DNA of 5,648 bases from Rudanella sp. (GTDB lineage: Bacteria; Bacteroidota; Bacteroidia; Cytophagales; Spirosomataceae), in NCBI GenBank assembly GCA_026785985.1, contig JAJAYX010000546.1:1-5648 (forward strand), given 5' to 3'. Below the pieces are notes generated by a model. The model was not told where the DNA came from, made no database searches, and saw only the letters and a program-made list of their open reading frames with translations. Position 1 is the stretch's first letter. Each line of letters begins with the position of its first letter. Positions 1-5,360 of the stretch are shown in pieces. Made by a program: the position numbers and the translations under genes.

Positions 1-52
1 AGTTACCTGTATTTTACAGTTTTGAATGCAATGGGATTACTTTTCAGTGCAG

Positions 53-544
53 CTATATTTTGGTAAAAGATACCAGAACATCGTTTTTTATTATTCTTCC
101 CAACTTATCTTTTGTTTCAACACTTGTTGCAAGAGTTAACTTAGAGCCTGAGATTGAAGCAGTATAAATGGTTGTTGCTTTATAGAGGTTAAACAGGGTT
201 ATCTTATTTCCACTAACAGTGTATTTCACAGATTCGCCGAAGATCATAGAATTTTCAATTGATCGCAGAACATCCGTGCATAATATACGTTTATATTTAA
301 CAACTATTATTTGTGAATTTGTAAAGTTAAATATTACTTGATTCGCACAAAAATCATCAATATATTCAGCAATAAGGTCAGCACCATCAAATACAGGAGG
401 AGTTGCTTTGATAGATTCTACCTTCCAAGTACCGTAAAGGGCATTCGGATCAATTGTTTCCACTTTATCAATTGATGATTTACAGGCTACTGCGGAGATC
501 AAAAACAGCACTACGAAAAGCTTCAAGCAAAATGAATGTAACAT
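53..544 (-). CDS. Small lipocalin-like lipoprotein, function unknown
   Basis: The gene encodes a 163-residue protein with an ATG start. It has a short basic N-terminus, a hydrophobic run at residues 9-20 and a cysteine at 21 (context ISAVAC-KSS). This reads as a lipoprotein signal peptide with a slightly relaxed lipobox, Ala rather than Leu at -3. The mature part begins with a short linker and then LYGTWKVESI near residue 37. That motif resembles the start of the small lipocalin-like proteins common in Bacteroidota, and it is followed by alternating beta-strand-like segments to the end. Two further cysteines, C66 and C89, could pair in the periplasm. I infer a membrane-anchored beta-barrel-like protein; no ligand or activity can be read from the sequence. 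It has no operon partner and is visibly more AT-rich than rocD, rpmB or tpiA, which fits recent acquisition or relaxed selection. The reading frame is fairly sure, the family assignment less so. Confidence 0.75.
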   Translation of the reverse strand: MLHSFCLKLFVVLFLISAVACKSSIDKVETIDPNALYGTWKVESIKATPPVFDGADLIAEYIDDFCANQVIFNFTNSQIIVVKYKRILCTDVLRSIENSMIFGESVKYTVSGNKITLFNLYKATTIYTASISGSKLTLATSVETKDKLGRIIKNDVLVSFTKI

Positions 545-655
545 TGTGAATGGGGTTTAGAAAAACATACCACGTTCGTTTTCAGTGGTTTTGAACCGGA
601 AACCAAACGGTTAGCCGATGCTGCAAAAGAACATGGTCAACAAAATACAGCATAA
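542..655 (+). pseudogene. Possible 3' remnant of a truncated gene
   Basis: This frame is open from just after a stop at 539-541 to a TAA at 653-655 and has no good start codon. Its second half reads like real protein: FVFSGFEPETKRL, then ADAAKEHGQQNTA and stop, with ordinary codons and a helix-like spacing of charged and small residues. The first bases overlap the 5' end of the divergent lipoprotein gene, so the rest of the original gene is absent. The simplest reading is the tail of a plus-strand gene cut off when the AT-rich lipoprotein segment arrived. The hydrophobic-FSGF-helix pattern faintly recalls the first strand and helix of a BRCT domain, but this is too short to name. A chance open frame remains possible. 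Confidence 0.3.
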
Positions 656-701
656 ACGGGGGGAATTCAAAGTAGTAATCGAAAATAATTGTGTGGAATA
701 C

Positions 702-800
702 TTAGCGCGCTTATTTGATAGAGTATGTTCGTTGTGTTTACACACTCTACCCGCTCTACCAGCAGCAGATCACCAACCCGGTGGGGTGGATACGCGCTAA
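702..800. repeat. Nested inverted repeats in gene-free stretch
   Basis: Between the remnant at 542-655 and the tRNA terminator I see no convincing gene. The stretch is structured. An outer 8-base inverted repeat, TTAGCGCG at 702-709 against CGCGCTAA at 793-800, encloses an inner one, TAGAGTATGT at 719-728 against ACACACTCTA at 740-749. The inner pair has one A.C mismatch on the plus strand, which becomes a U.G wobble in minus-strand RNA, and an 11-base loop. A short direct repeat, CTCTACC at 745-751 and 754-760, follows. No T-run follows the inner stem on either strand, so it is not a standard terminator. The role is unknown; an old recombination site is one possibility given the nearby tRNA 3' end. 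Confidence 0.4.
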
Positions 801-827
801 TACAAACCCAACCCATTCTACTAACTT

Positions 828-850
828 GTGTTAGGAAACGTGTTAGGAAA
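828..850. repeat. Two-copy direct repeat, 12-base period
   Basis: GTGTTAGGAAA occurs at 828-838 and again at 840-850, separated by a single C. Just upstream, CTAAC at 821-825 pairs with GTTAG at 830-834 across a 4-base gap. The repeats lie beside the T-tract end of the tRNA-Gly terminator, about 50 bases from the tRNA 3' end. Short direct and inverted repeats in this position are seen at tyrosine-recombinase attachment sites, but no integrase gene is present, so that role is inference only. Confidence 0.5.
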
Positions 851-885
851 ATTAAAAAAAAGCACTTACCATTTCTGATAAGTGC
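851..885 (-). terminator. Intrinsic terminator of tRNA-Gly
   Basis: Read on the minus strand, a perfect 7-base-pair stem (GCACTTA/TAAGTGC, plus positions 862-868 and 879-885) with a 10-base loop is followed at once by eight T residues and then AATT. This is a standard Rho-independent terminator. It begins 13 bases after the tRNA discriminator base, so it almost certainly ends the tRNA transcript. Confidence 0.85.
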
Positions 886-898
886 CTAATTATGAGTG

Positions 899-971
899 AG
901 CGGGAAATGGGTCTCGAACCCACGGCCTGCAGCTTGGGAAGCTGCCGCTCTACCGACTGAGCTACTCCCGC
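899..971 (-). tRNA. tRNA-Gly, anticodon CCC
   Basis: The minus strand folds into a complete 73-base cloverleaf. The acceptor stem is GCGGGAG paired with TTCCCGC, including one G.U. The D arm is GCTC/GAGC. The anticodon stem is GCAGC/GCTGC around the loop TTCCCAA, which places anticodon CCC (plus 936-938, ggg). The variable loop is AGGCC, and the T arm is GTGGG/CCCAT around TTCGAGA. The discriminator is U and the 3' CCA is not encoded, so it must be added enzymatically. The product decodes the GGG glycine codon. It lies 64 bases downstream of rocD on the same strand but has its own promoter and terminator, so it is an independent unit. Confidence 0.97.
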
Positions 972-994
972 TTGGGGGTACAAACCTACGGTTG

Positions 995-1025
995 CAAATA
1001 TGCACCCCGTTTTTGGCAATGTCAA
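995..1025 (-). promoter_or_regulatory. Promoter of tRNA-Gly (Bacteroidota type)
   Basis: On the minus strand, TTGAC (plus 1021-1025) is followed after a 20-base spacer from TTG by CATATTTG (plus 995-1002). This matches the Bacteroidota -33 TTG / -7 TAnnTTTG promoter in all but one position. Transcription should start about 7 bases further on, near 988, leaving a short leader to be removed before the tRNA 5' end at 971. The box lies entirely in the gap after the rocD stop codon. Confidence 0.75.
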
Positions 1026-1035
1026 GGACAGAGTA

Positions 1036-2283
1036 CTAAAAGGCCAGCACCGTTCGCTCAATTATGTCGCAGGCTTCGTGCATTTGCTCTTCGGTTATCA
1101 CAAGCGGAGGGGCAAACCGGATTTTGTCGCCATGAGTAGGTTTGCAGAGCAGGCCGTTGTCGCGGAAACGCAGACACAACTCCCAGGCTGTTTGGTCGCC
1201 GAAAGCCGGACGCGAGGCAATCTCGATCGCGTTGAGCAACCCCTTGCCACGTACCAGCGTAACCAAATCAGACTTGGCACGGAGGGCGTTCATCCGGTCG
1301 CGGAAGATTTGGCCCATTGGTTCGGCATTTTCGGGCAGGCGTTCGTCTTCTACTACTTGCAGGGCTGCCACCGTCACGGCGCAGGCCAAAGGATTGCCGC
1401 CGTAAGTGGAACCGTGTTCACCGGGTTTCAGCAAAAGCATGATTTCGTTGTTGGCCAACACTGCCGATACGGGCATGATACCTCCGGAGAGGGCTTTACC
1501 CAGTACAAGCAGATCGGGCTTCACATTTTCGTGGTCGCAGGCAAGGCGACGACCCGTGCGGCCAATACCCGTTTGCACTTCGTCGGCAATGAACAGGACG
1601 TTATATTGGGTGCAGAGGTCGCGAACGCCCCGCAGGTAGCCAGCATCGGGGACTACCACACCTGCTTCGCCCTGAATGGGTTCGACCATGAAGCCCGCAA
1701 TGGTCGGATCGGTTTTGAACAGGGTTTCTAACGCCGGTAGATCGTTGTAGAGTACCTGCAGGTAGCCGGGCAACAGGGGGCCAAAATCGTTGGTGCTGCT
1801 GGCATCGTTGGACGATGAAATGGCTGCGAGGGTTCGGCCCCAGAAGTTGCCTTCGGCAAATACCATTTTGGCCTGATTCTGAGGAACCCCTTTAACTTTG
1901 TAGGCCCACTTGCGGGCCAGTTTCAGGGCTGTTTCGCCCCCTTCCACGCCCGCGTTCATCATCAGTACTTTGTCGTAGCCGAAAAACTCACACAGAAATT
2001 TTTCGCAAACTCCCAACTGATCGTTGTAGAATGCTCTTGACGTAAGCGTGAGCCGCTGGGCCTGCTCGATCATGGCTCCTACAATGCGTGGATGACAATG
2101 GCCCTGACTAACAGCACTATAGGCCGATAAAAAATCGAAATAACGCTTGCCTTCTACGTCCCACACGAGGGTGCCTTCACCGCGTGACAATACAACCGGG
2201 AGTGGGTGATAGTTGTGAGCACCATAGCGATCTTCCAGGTCGATAACCTGTTGCGAAAGTGATGTGGATAGCGTCATTTCCAT
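1036..2283 (-). CDS. rocD: Ornithine--oxo-acid aminotransferase
   Basis: This class III PLP-dependent aminotransferase moves the delta-amino group of ornithine to 2-oxoglutarate, giving glutamate-5-semialdehyde and glutamate. It links arginine/ornithine breakdown to proline and glutamate in the cytosol. With the ATG at 2283 the protein has 415 residues, close to the mature eukaryotic enzyme, and it aligns by eye along its whole length. Landmarks are Y55, GHCHP at 61-65, the cofactor-phosphate segment [10 protein letters not shown] from 110, FWGRT at 147-151, [10 protein letters not shown] near 199-208, D234 of IADEVQTG, the Schiff-base K263 in LGKALSGG, and STYGGN at 292-297. NAGVEGG replaces the NTGVEAG I recall from human OAT. 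The frame runs three codons further up to a TTG, but ATGs at 2283 and 2277 are better starts. No arginase or other arginine-catabolic gene is adjacent, and I found no convincing promoter in the AT-rich leader. Confidence 0.96.
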   Translation of the reverse strand: MEMTLSTSLSQQVIDLEDRYGAHNYHPLPVVLSRGEGTLVWDVEGKRYFDFLSAYSAVSQGHCHPRIVGAMIEQAQRLTLTSRAFYNDQLGVCEKFLCEFFGYDKVLMMNAGVEGGETALKLARKWAYKVKGVPQNQAKMVFAEGNFWGRTLAAISSSNDASSTNDFGPLLPGYLQVLYNDLPALETLFKTDPTIAGFMVEPIQGEAGVVVPDAGYLRGVRDLCTQYNVLFIADEVQTGIGRTGRRLACDHENVKPDLLVLGKALSGGIMPVSAVLANNEIMLLLKPGEHGSTYGGNPLACAVTVAALQVVEDERLPENAEPMGQIFRDRMNALRAKSDLVTLVRGKGLLNAIEIASRPAFGDQTAWELCLRFRDNGLLCKPTHGDKIRFAPPLVITEEQMHEACDIIERTVLAF

Positions 2284-2401
2284 ATATTTCAATTAAAATA
2301 TTACGTAAAAAAGGCAATTTACCCTGCTTTTGACAACCTTCCTGCCAAACATGGGGTTGACCTCAAAATTACCACCGATTTTGGCAATCAGCAATGTAGC
2401 G

Positions 2402-2572
2402 ATGAGCTCCAACCGTAAGAAACGAAAAATAGAAGGGCTTGACGATGAAGATTACTATTTCACCGACGATGGTTTTTTGGTGTTTATGGCCCCATATCAC
2501 TTAAAAAGGGGCTATTGTTGCAAGAATGGTTGTCGGCATTGCCCCTTCGGCTATAAAAAAGTGGAGAAGTAG
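2402..2572 (+). CDS. Small Cys-rich DUF5522-like protein
   Basis: From the ATG at 2402 this encodes 56 residues. A lysine/arginine-rich start (SSNRKKRK) leads into an acidic DDEDYYF segment, then GFLVFMAPYHLKRGYCC and KNGCRHCPFGYKK. The four cysteines, C39, C40, C44 and C47 in a CC-x3-C-x2-C pattern, with the surrounding YHLKRGYCC and HCPFGY, are what I remember as the DUF5522 family, a short domain widespread in Bacteroidota with no known function. The cysteine cluster suggests a metal or Fe-S site, but that is inference. The frame stays open up to a TTG at 2330; I reject that start because the extra 24 residues do not fit the family. The gene is divergent from rocD and sits 59 bases before rpmB, which has its own promoter. 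Confidence 0.85.
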   Translation: MSSNRKKRKIEGLDDEDYYFTDDGFLVFMAPYHLKRGYCCKNGCRHCPFGYKKVEK

Positions 2573-2573
2573 G

Positions 2574-2604
2574 TTGCAGATTACCAGATAATTCACCAAT
2601 TTTG
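2574..2604 (+). promoter_or_regulatory. Promoter of rpmB
   Basis: TTG at 2574-2576, 20 bases, then CAATTTTG at 2597-2604 gives the Bacteroidota -33/-7 pattern with one mismatch (C for the first T). The -33 TTG begins two bases after the upstream TAG. Transcription should start near 2610, giving a leader of about 20 bases that contains AAAAGGA at 2612-2618, a weak purine-rich stretch 13 bases before the ATG. Spacer length and the C substitution are the same as in the tRNA-Gly promoter. Confidence 0.7.
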
Positions 2605-2631
2605 CGCCCTCAAAAGGAAAATCGCACGGTC

Positions 2632-2892
2632 ATGGCCAGAGTTTGTCAATTAACAGGAAAGCGGACGCGCTCGGGAAACAACGTCTCGCACGCTAACAAT
2701 AAAACGAAGCGTAAATTTTACCCGAACCTCCAGAAGAAGCGTTTCTTCCTGGAATCAACAGGCGAGTGGATCACGATGAAAGTGGCCACGTCTGCTATCA
2801 AGACGATCAACAAAAACGGTATCGAAGCTACGTTGCTGAAATCTGCCGAGCGCGGCTTGTTGTCAGGTCGTATCGTTATTTCGCCAAGATAA
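2632..2892 (+). CDS. rpmB: 50S ribosomal protein L28
   Basis: The protein has 86 residues from the ATG at 2632 and is a small basic component of the large ribosomal subunit. MARVCQLTGKRTRSGNNVSH followed by NNKTKRKFYPNLQKKRF is the diagnostic N-terminal half of L28, and the C-terminal part (TSAIKTINKNGIEATLLK) matches the longer L28 form usual in Bacteroidota. Only C5 is present, so this is not the four-cysteine zinc-binding version. The frame continues upstream to a TTG at 2602, but that lies within the -7 box and is not the start. In many Bacteroidota rpmB is followed by rpmG (L33) and a DUF4295 gene; here the next gene is convergent and unrelated, so rpmB is at the end of its transcript. 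Confidence 0.97.
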   Translation: MARVCQLTGKRTRSGNNVSHANNKTKRKFYPNLQKKRFFLESTGEWITMKVATSAIKTINKNGIEATLLKSAERGLLSGRIVISPR

Positions 2893-2906
2893 TTTAAGGG
2901 CCTGTC

Positions 2907-2986
2907 AGGATGGGGGCTATTGGATTCCGAACATTAGACTTTTCTACCGATCAGTTCAATGTCCGGAATCCAATAGCCCCCGTCTT
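2907..2986. repeat. 80-base near-palindrome between convergent genes
   Basis: Bases 2907-2940 pair with 2953-2986 around a 12-base loop (2941-2952). Over 34 positions I count 29 Watson-Crick pairs, three G.T wobbles (2908, 2911, 2937) and two A.C mismatches (2930, 2936). The core, 2912-2929 with 2964-2981, is 18 perfect pairs beginning GGGGGCTATTGG. It fills the gap between rpmB (ends 2892) and the convergent protease gene (stop at 2991-2989). Neither side has a T-run, so it is not a classic intrinsic terminator. It may still end or stabilise both transcripts, or be a copy of a dispersed palindromic repeat. Confidence 0.85.
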
Positions 2987-2988
2987 AA

Positions 2989-4254
2989 CTATATAATCCG
3001 CTTGAGCATAAACTGAGCGAGGGCCATTTGGCCATTGCGCTTAACCACCATTGTTACCTCCTTGCCTTCGCCCCGTTGCAGGAGTTTATAAATGTCGCTG
3101 ATGGTCATCTCGACCACAGCCGTATTATTGATAAACATCAGTTCGTCGCCTTCCACCAGCCCCGCCAAATCAGCCGGAGAGCCTTCGATGATGTGCCCGA
3201 TGTAATAGTTTTTGAATTGTGTCCCTTTCGCTTTTAGTTCAACCCCGCTCATGTCGTGTTCAAACGACTCCTTCATTACCTTTTTGATGGGTTTTACGAT
3301 AATGTATTTCTCCTGGTAATTAAATGTTACCCGGAAACGACGGAGCAGCTCACAGCCCACATTACCAATGCGTTGCGGGGTATTGATGAGTTTTGTGCCA
3401 AAAGCCAGACTGTCGGGAAACGAAGCCAGAATATTATTCATTTCGAACCGCCCAAACCTAATTTTCTGTAGGCGGCCCATGCTGCCATTAATCACCCCAC
3501 TCAAACCCCGACCTAACTGCGCCCGAATGATTCGGTCGGGCAAGGGCAGTGTTTCGGGATGGCGCGTACGGTCGAGAAGGAGTGCGTGACCGGCCCCCGT
3601 GTCTAGAATCACGCGGAGTGGTGTTATTTTTTCGCCCTCCACAAGCACCATTGCGTCTGTATAAGGTTTTGTATCCTGAATCACAATGGGATACTGCTCG
3701 CCCATCCGCTTGCGGTAGCTGAATTTGTCTGGCCGGGTTAAAATGATTTCACGCGACTGAAAGTCGATGGTGACCACGAAACTGTTAAAAAGGTCGTAAC
3801 CAAATATGCCGTGAATTGGCACACCCACGTATTCGGAGAGTTTAAGTACGTCATCATCAAGAACAACAATATTGTGATGATTAGCGCGAAGTGCGCCCAC
3901 ACTCATGTGATTGTCAATCGCTACGGAAGCCGTCAGGTTACCCCCTTCGCCTGCCCCGGTCAGTTTTACTTTGCGGGTATAGTTGAGCTTTTGCTTGCTG
4001 ATGGCCGCCGGGTCGGTCACAATGGTACTGCTGACTCCGGTATCTAAAATAAACCGAAGGGTGTCCGAATTATTGATCCGTATTGGAATGATGATCAGGT
4101 TGGAATGGAGTTGAAACGGAATTCGTGTCCAGCTTCGATTACCCGCCAAAAAGAACCCAAAACGATCCTTATCGGGCGTGGGTTTGCCTGGACGAGCCTG
4201 TGCGGGGCTACTCAGCAACCATATAGAGCCGATAATCAGAAAAATCGTTTTCAT
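2989..4254 (-). CDS. Secreted retropepsin-like aspartyl protease with PDZ domain
   Basis: The predicted 421-residue protein starts with a classic signal peptide (MK, hydrophobic core TIFLIIGSIWLLSS, cleavage after PAQA at about residue 20), so it should act in the periplasm or at the cell surface. Two tandem aspartyl-protease units follow. The first has FILDTG (catalytic D71) and ends with IFGYD near 151-154 and a VVTIDF strand. The second has VILDTG (D218) and ends with NVGCELL near 298-304 and a VTFNY strand. Single-unit retropepsins work as dimers; two units in one chain could form a pepsin-like active site. Residues 332-418 form a PDZ domain (YYIGHIIEGSPADLAGL, then VEGDELMFIN), probably for substrate binding. 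An in-frame ATG at 4272 would add MFYPRR; the later start gives the cleaner signal peptide. The substrate is unknown. The gene is divergent from tpiA and convergent with rpmB. Confidence 0.9.
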   Translation of the reverse strand: MKTIFLIIGSIWLLSSPAQARPGKPTPDKDRFGFFLAGNRSWTRIPFQLHSNLIIIPIRINNSDTLRFILDTGVSSTIVTDPAAISKQKLNYTRKVKLTGAGEGGNLTASVAIDNHMSVGALRANHHNIVVLDDDVLKLSEYVGVPIHGIFGYDLFNSFVVTIDFQSREIILTRPDKFSYRKRMGEQYPIVIQDTKPYTDAMVLVEGEKITPLRVILDTGAGHALLLDRTRHPETLPLPDRIIRAQLGRGLSGVINGSMGRLQKIRFGRFEMNNILASFPDSLAFGTKLINTPQRIGNVGCELLRRFRVTFNYQEKYIIVKPIKKVMKESFEHDMSGVELKAKGTQFKNYYIGHIIEGSPADLAGLVEGDELMFINNTAVVEMTISDIYKLLQRGEGKEVTMVVKRNGQMALAQFMLKRII

Positions 4255-4274
4255 ACGTCGTGGGTAGAACATCG

Positions 4275-4282
4275 GAAATTTA
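4275..4282 (-). promoter_or_regulatory. Possible -7 box of the protease gene
   Basis: TAAATTTC on the minus strand matches TAnnTTTG at all but the last position. No TTG lies at the expected distance upstream. If used, transcription would begin near 4268, inside the longer form of the reading frame, which would favour the ATG at 4254. A second candidate, TAGGTTTA (plus 4339-4346), is also without a -33 partner, so the promoter is not settled. Confidence 0.25.
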
Positions 4283-4397
4283 CTAAAAATCCACTGTTAA
4301 TACTGAATTTTTTGACAAGTGGTCATCAGCTATCCCAGTAAACCTATATTGATTGTCAGCAATTTAGTTCAGCGTCTATCAGTTACCGCAAATGCAC

Positions 4398-4405
4398 TAA
4401 TTTTG
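4398..4405 (+). promoter_or_regulatory. -7 promoter box of tpiA
   Basis: TAATTTTG is a perfect match to the Bacteroidota -7 consensus TAnnTTTG and ends 27 bases before the tpiA ATG. The -33 region is weak: no TTG occurs at 19-21 bases upstream. The predicted leader is about 20 bases, AT-rich and without a Shine-Dalgarno sequence, as is normal in this phylum. Confidence 0.6.
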
Positions 4406-4432
4406 CAGCGAATTTCAATCCTTAAATAAGAT

Positions 4433-5197
4433 ATGCGCAAGCGAATAGTTGCCGGTAACTGGAAAATGAACAAGACCTACGAAGAGGCTATGGCCCTGGT
4501 TTCGGAGGTAGTCAACATGGTGAAAGATGAGGTAGTGGGAGAAACGGAGGTGGTACTTTGCCCGCCATCGGTGTTCCTGACAAGCCTGAAACAATATGTT
4601 CCTGCTGGTGGCCGCATTGCGCTGGGGGCGCAAAATTGCCATGAAAAAGCATCAGGTGCCTACACGGGCGAAGTATCGGCAGCTATGCTTCAATCCATTG
4701 GTGTTCAGTATGTTATTCTGGGTCATAGCGAACGTCGGCAGTATTTTAATGAAACAACCGCCCAGTTAGCCGAGAAAGTTAATGCCGCTTTGGCTAATGG
4801 TCTGACTCCTATTTTTTGCTGTGGTGAATCACTCGAAATGCACGAAAGGGGCGATTATGTTGGGTTTGTGAAAGAACAGATCACCCAAAGTCTGTTCCAT
4901 TTATCGCCTGAGCAGTTTGCTTCTATCGTGATTGCCTACGAACCGATTTGGGCCATTGGCACGGGTCTGACTGCTTCGTCGCAGCAGGCGCAGGATATGC
5001 ACCTGGCTCTCCGGCAACATCTGGCTAGTCATTACGGCGACGAAGTGGCTCAGAACACCCCTATTTTGTATGGTGGCAGTGCCAATGCCCAAAATGCGGC
5101 TGAACTCTTCGCCCAACCCGACGTTGACGGGGGCCTGATTGGCGGTGCTTCGCTCAAATCGCGCGATTTTACGACGGTAATAAAAGCTAATAAATAG
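4433..5197 (+). CDS. tpiA: Triose-phosphate isomerase
   Basis: This cytosolic glycolytic and gluconeogenic enzyme interconverts dihydroxyacetone phosphate and glyceraldehyde 3-phosphate. The 254-residue length is typical of bacterial TIM. All the catalytic landmarks of the TIM barrel are present: N9 and K11 in AGNWKMN, the electrophile H98 in ILGHSERR, the catalytic base E170 in AYEPIWAIGTG with the flexible loop 6 that follows, YGGSAN at 213-218, and GLIGGASLK at 234-242, which binds the substrate phosphate. The ATG at 4433 puts the conserved N-terminus in its normal place. The gene has its own -7 box and is divergent from the protease gene. Nothing appears broken or unusual. Confidence 0.98.
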   Translation: MRKRIVAGNWKMNKTYEEAMALVSEVVNMVKDEVVGETEVVLCPPSVFLTSLKQYVPAGGRIALGAQNCHEKASGAYTGEVSAAMLQSIGVQYVILGHSERRQYFNETTAQLAEKVNAALANGLTPIFCCGESLEMHERGDYVGFVKEQITQSLFHLSPEQFASIVIAYEPIWAIGTGLTASSQQAQDMHLALRQHLASHYGDEVAQNTPILYGGSANAQNAAELFAQPDVDGGLIGGASLKSRDFTTVIKANK

Positions 5198-5200
5198 GGG

Positions 5201-5328
5201 ATGACGGCTGCTGATTACGTTCGGGCTTATTTGCCGACTTCAAACTGGCCAACCGGGAATCCGTGCTACAGCAATTTCCGAAGTGGCAGGAGGTGATCAA
5301 CTTATTGAGTGAACGAGTGGAAGAGTGA
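5201..5328 (+). pseudogene. Possible frameshifted short gene after tpiA
   Basis: An ATG lies three bases after the tpiA stop and reads MTAADYVRAYL, then degrades into PTSNWPTGNPCYSNF and stops at 5294-5296. The -1 frame takes over at about 5230 with text that looks far more like protein: FADFKLANRESV, LQQFPKWQEVINLLSERVEE, then TGA at 5326-5328. Joining the two would give a short, charged, mostly helical peptide of about 42 residues. The join needs a one-base change around 5228-5233, and I see no standard slippery heptamer there. It could be a decayed gene, a sequencing indel, or the tail of an older gene fused by chance. I do not recognise a family. Confidence 0.3.
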
Positions 5329-5359
5329 GCGTGTCTAAATTGCTCTTTCACTCGTTCAT
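5309..5359. repeat. Hairpin between convergent tpiA and DUF4097-like gene
   Basis: Bases 5311-5325 (GAACGAGTGGAAGAG) pair with 5343-5357 through 15 positions with one G.T wobble; a T-A and a G.T pair extend the outside to 5309/5359. The loop is 17 bases. It ends just before the stop codon of the convergent gene at 5361. No T-run follows on either strand, so it may be a bidirectional 3'-end structure rather than a standard terminator. Its left arm lies in three 8-base units, GAGTGAAC, GAGTGGAA and GAGTGAGC (5307-5330). Confidence 0.55.
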
Positions 5360-5360
5360 G

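Noticed and set aside
7..19. CTGTATTTTACAG small palindrome downstream of the lipoprotein gene
   Set aside because: The stem is only 5 base pairs with a 3-base loop and has no T-run in the gene's direction; not a believable terminator.
562..569. Minus-strand TATGTTTT as a -7 promoter box for the lipoprotein gene
   Set aside because: It lacks the final G, has no TTG at a suitable distance and would give a leader of only about 10 bases; not strong enough to list.
745..760. CCGCTCTACC at 751-760 is identical to part of the tRNA D arm (945-954), suggesting a tRNA relic
   Set aside because: Only 10 bases match, the flanks do not fold as a tRNA, and the match is part of a local CTCTACC direct repeat.
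618..800. 60-codon plus-strand open frame starting at the ATG at 618
   Set aside because: It lies out of frame with the more protein-like tail at 542-655, crosses the inverted repeats, has a low-complexity end and shows no recognisable motif.
706..831. Open frame reading LYPLYQQQITNPVGWIRANT between two stops
   Set aside because: It has no start codon and no recognisable family, and it spans the inverted repeats; probably chance.
1000..1731. 243-codon plus-strand open frame opposite rocD, with other long open frames at 1142-1405, 1406-1639 and 1098-1280
   Set aside because: rocD is unmistakable on the minus strand; these frames are by-products of its GC-rich codons and show no family features.
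2376..2383. CGATTTTG as a -7 box for the DUF5522-like gene, with TTG at 2357-2359
   Set aside because: The spacer is only 16 bases and two -7 positions mismatch; TGCTTTTG at 2325-2332 is an equally weak alternative.
2330..2401. 24-residue N-terminal extension of the DUF5522-like protein from a TTG
   Set aside because: The extension does not resemble the family, which starts close to the basic and acidic segment; the ATG at 2402 fits better.
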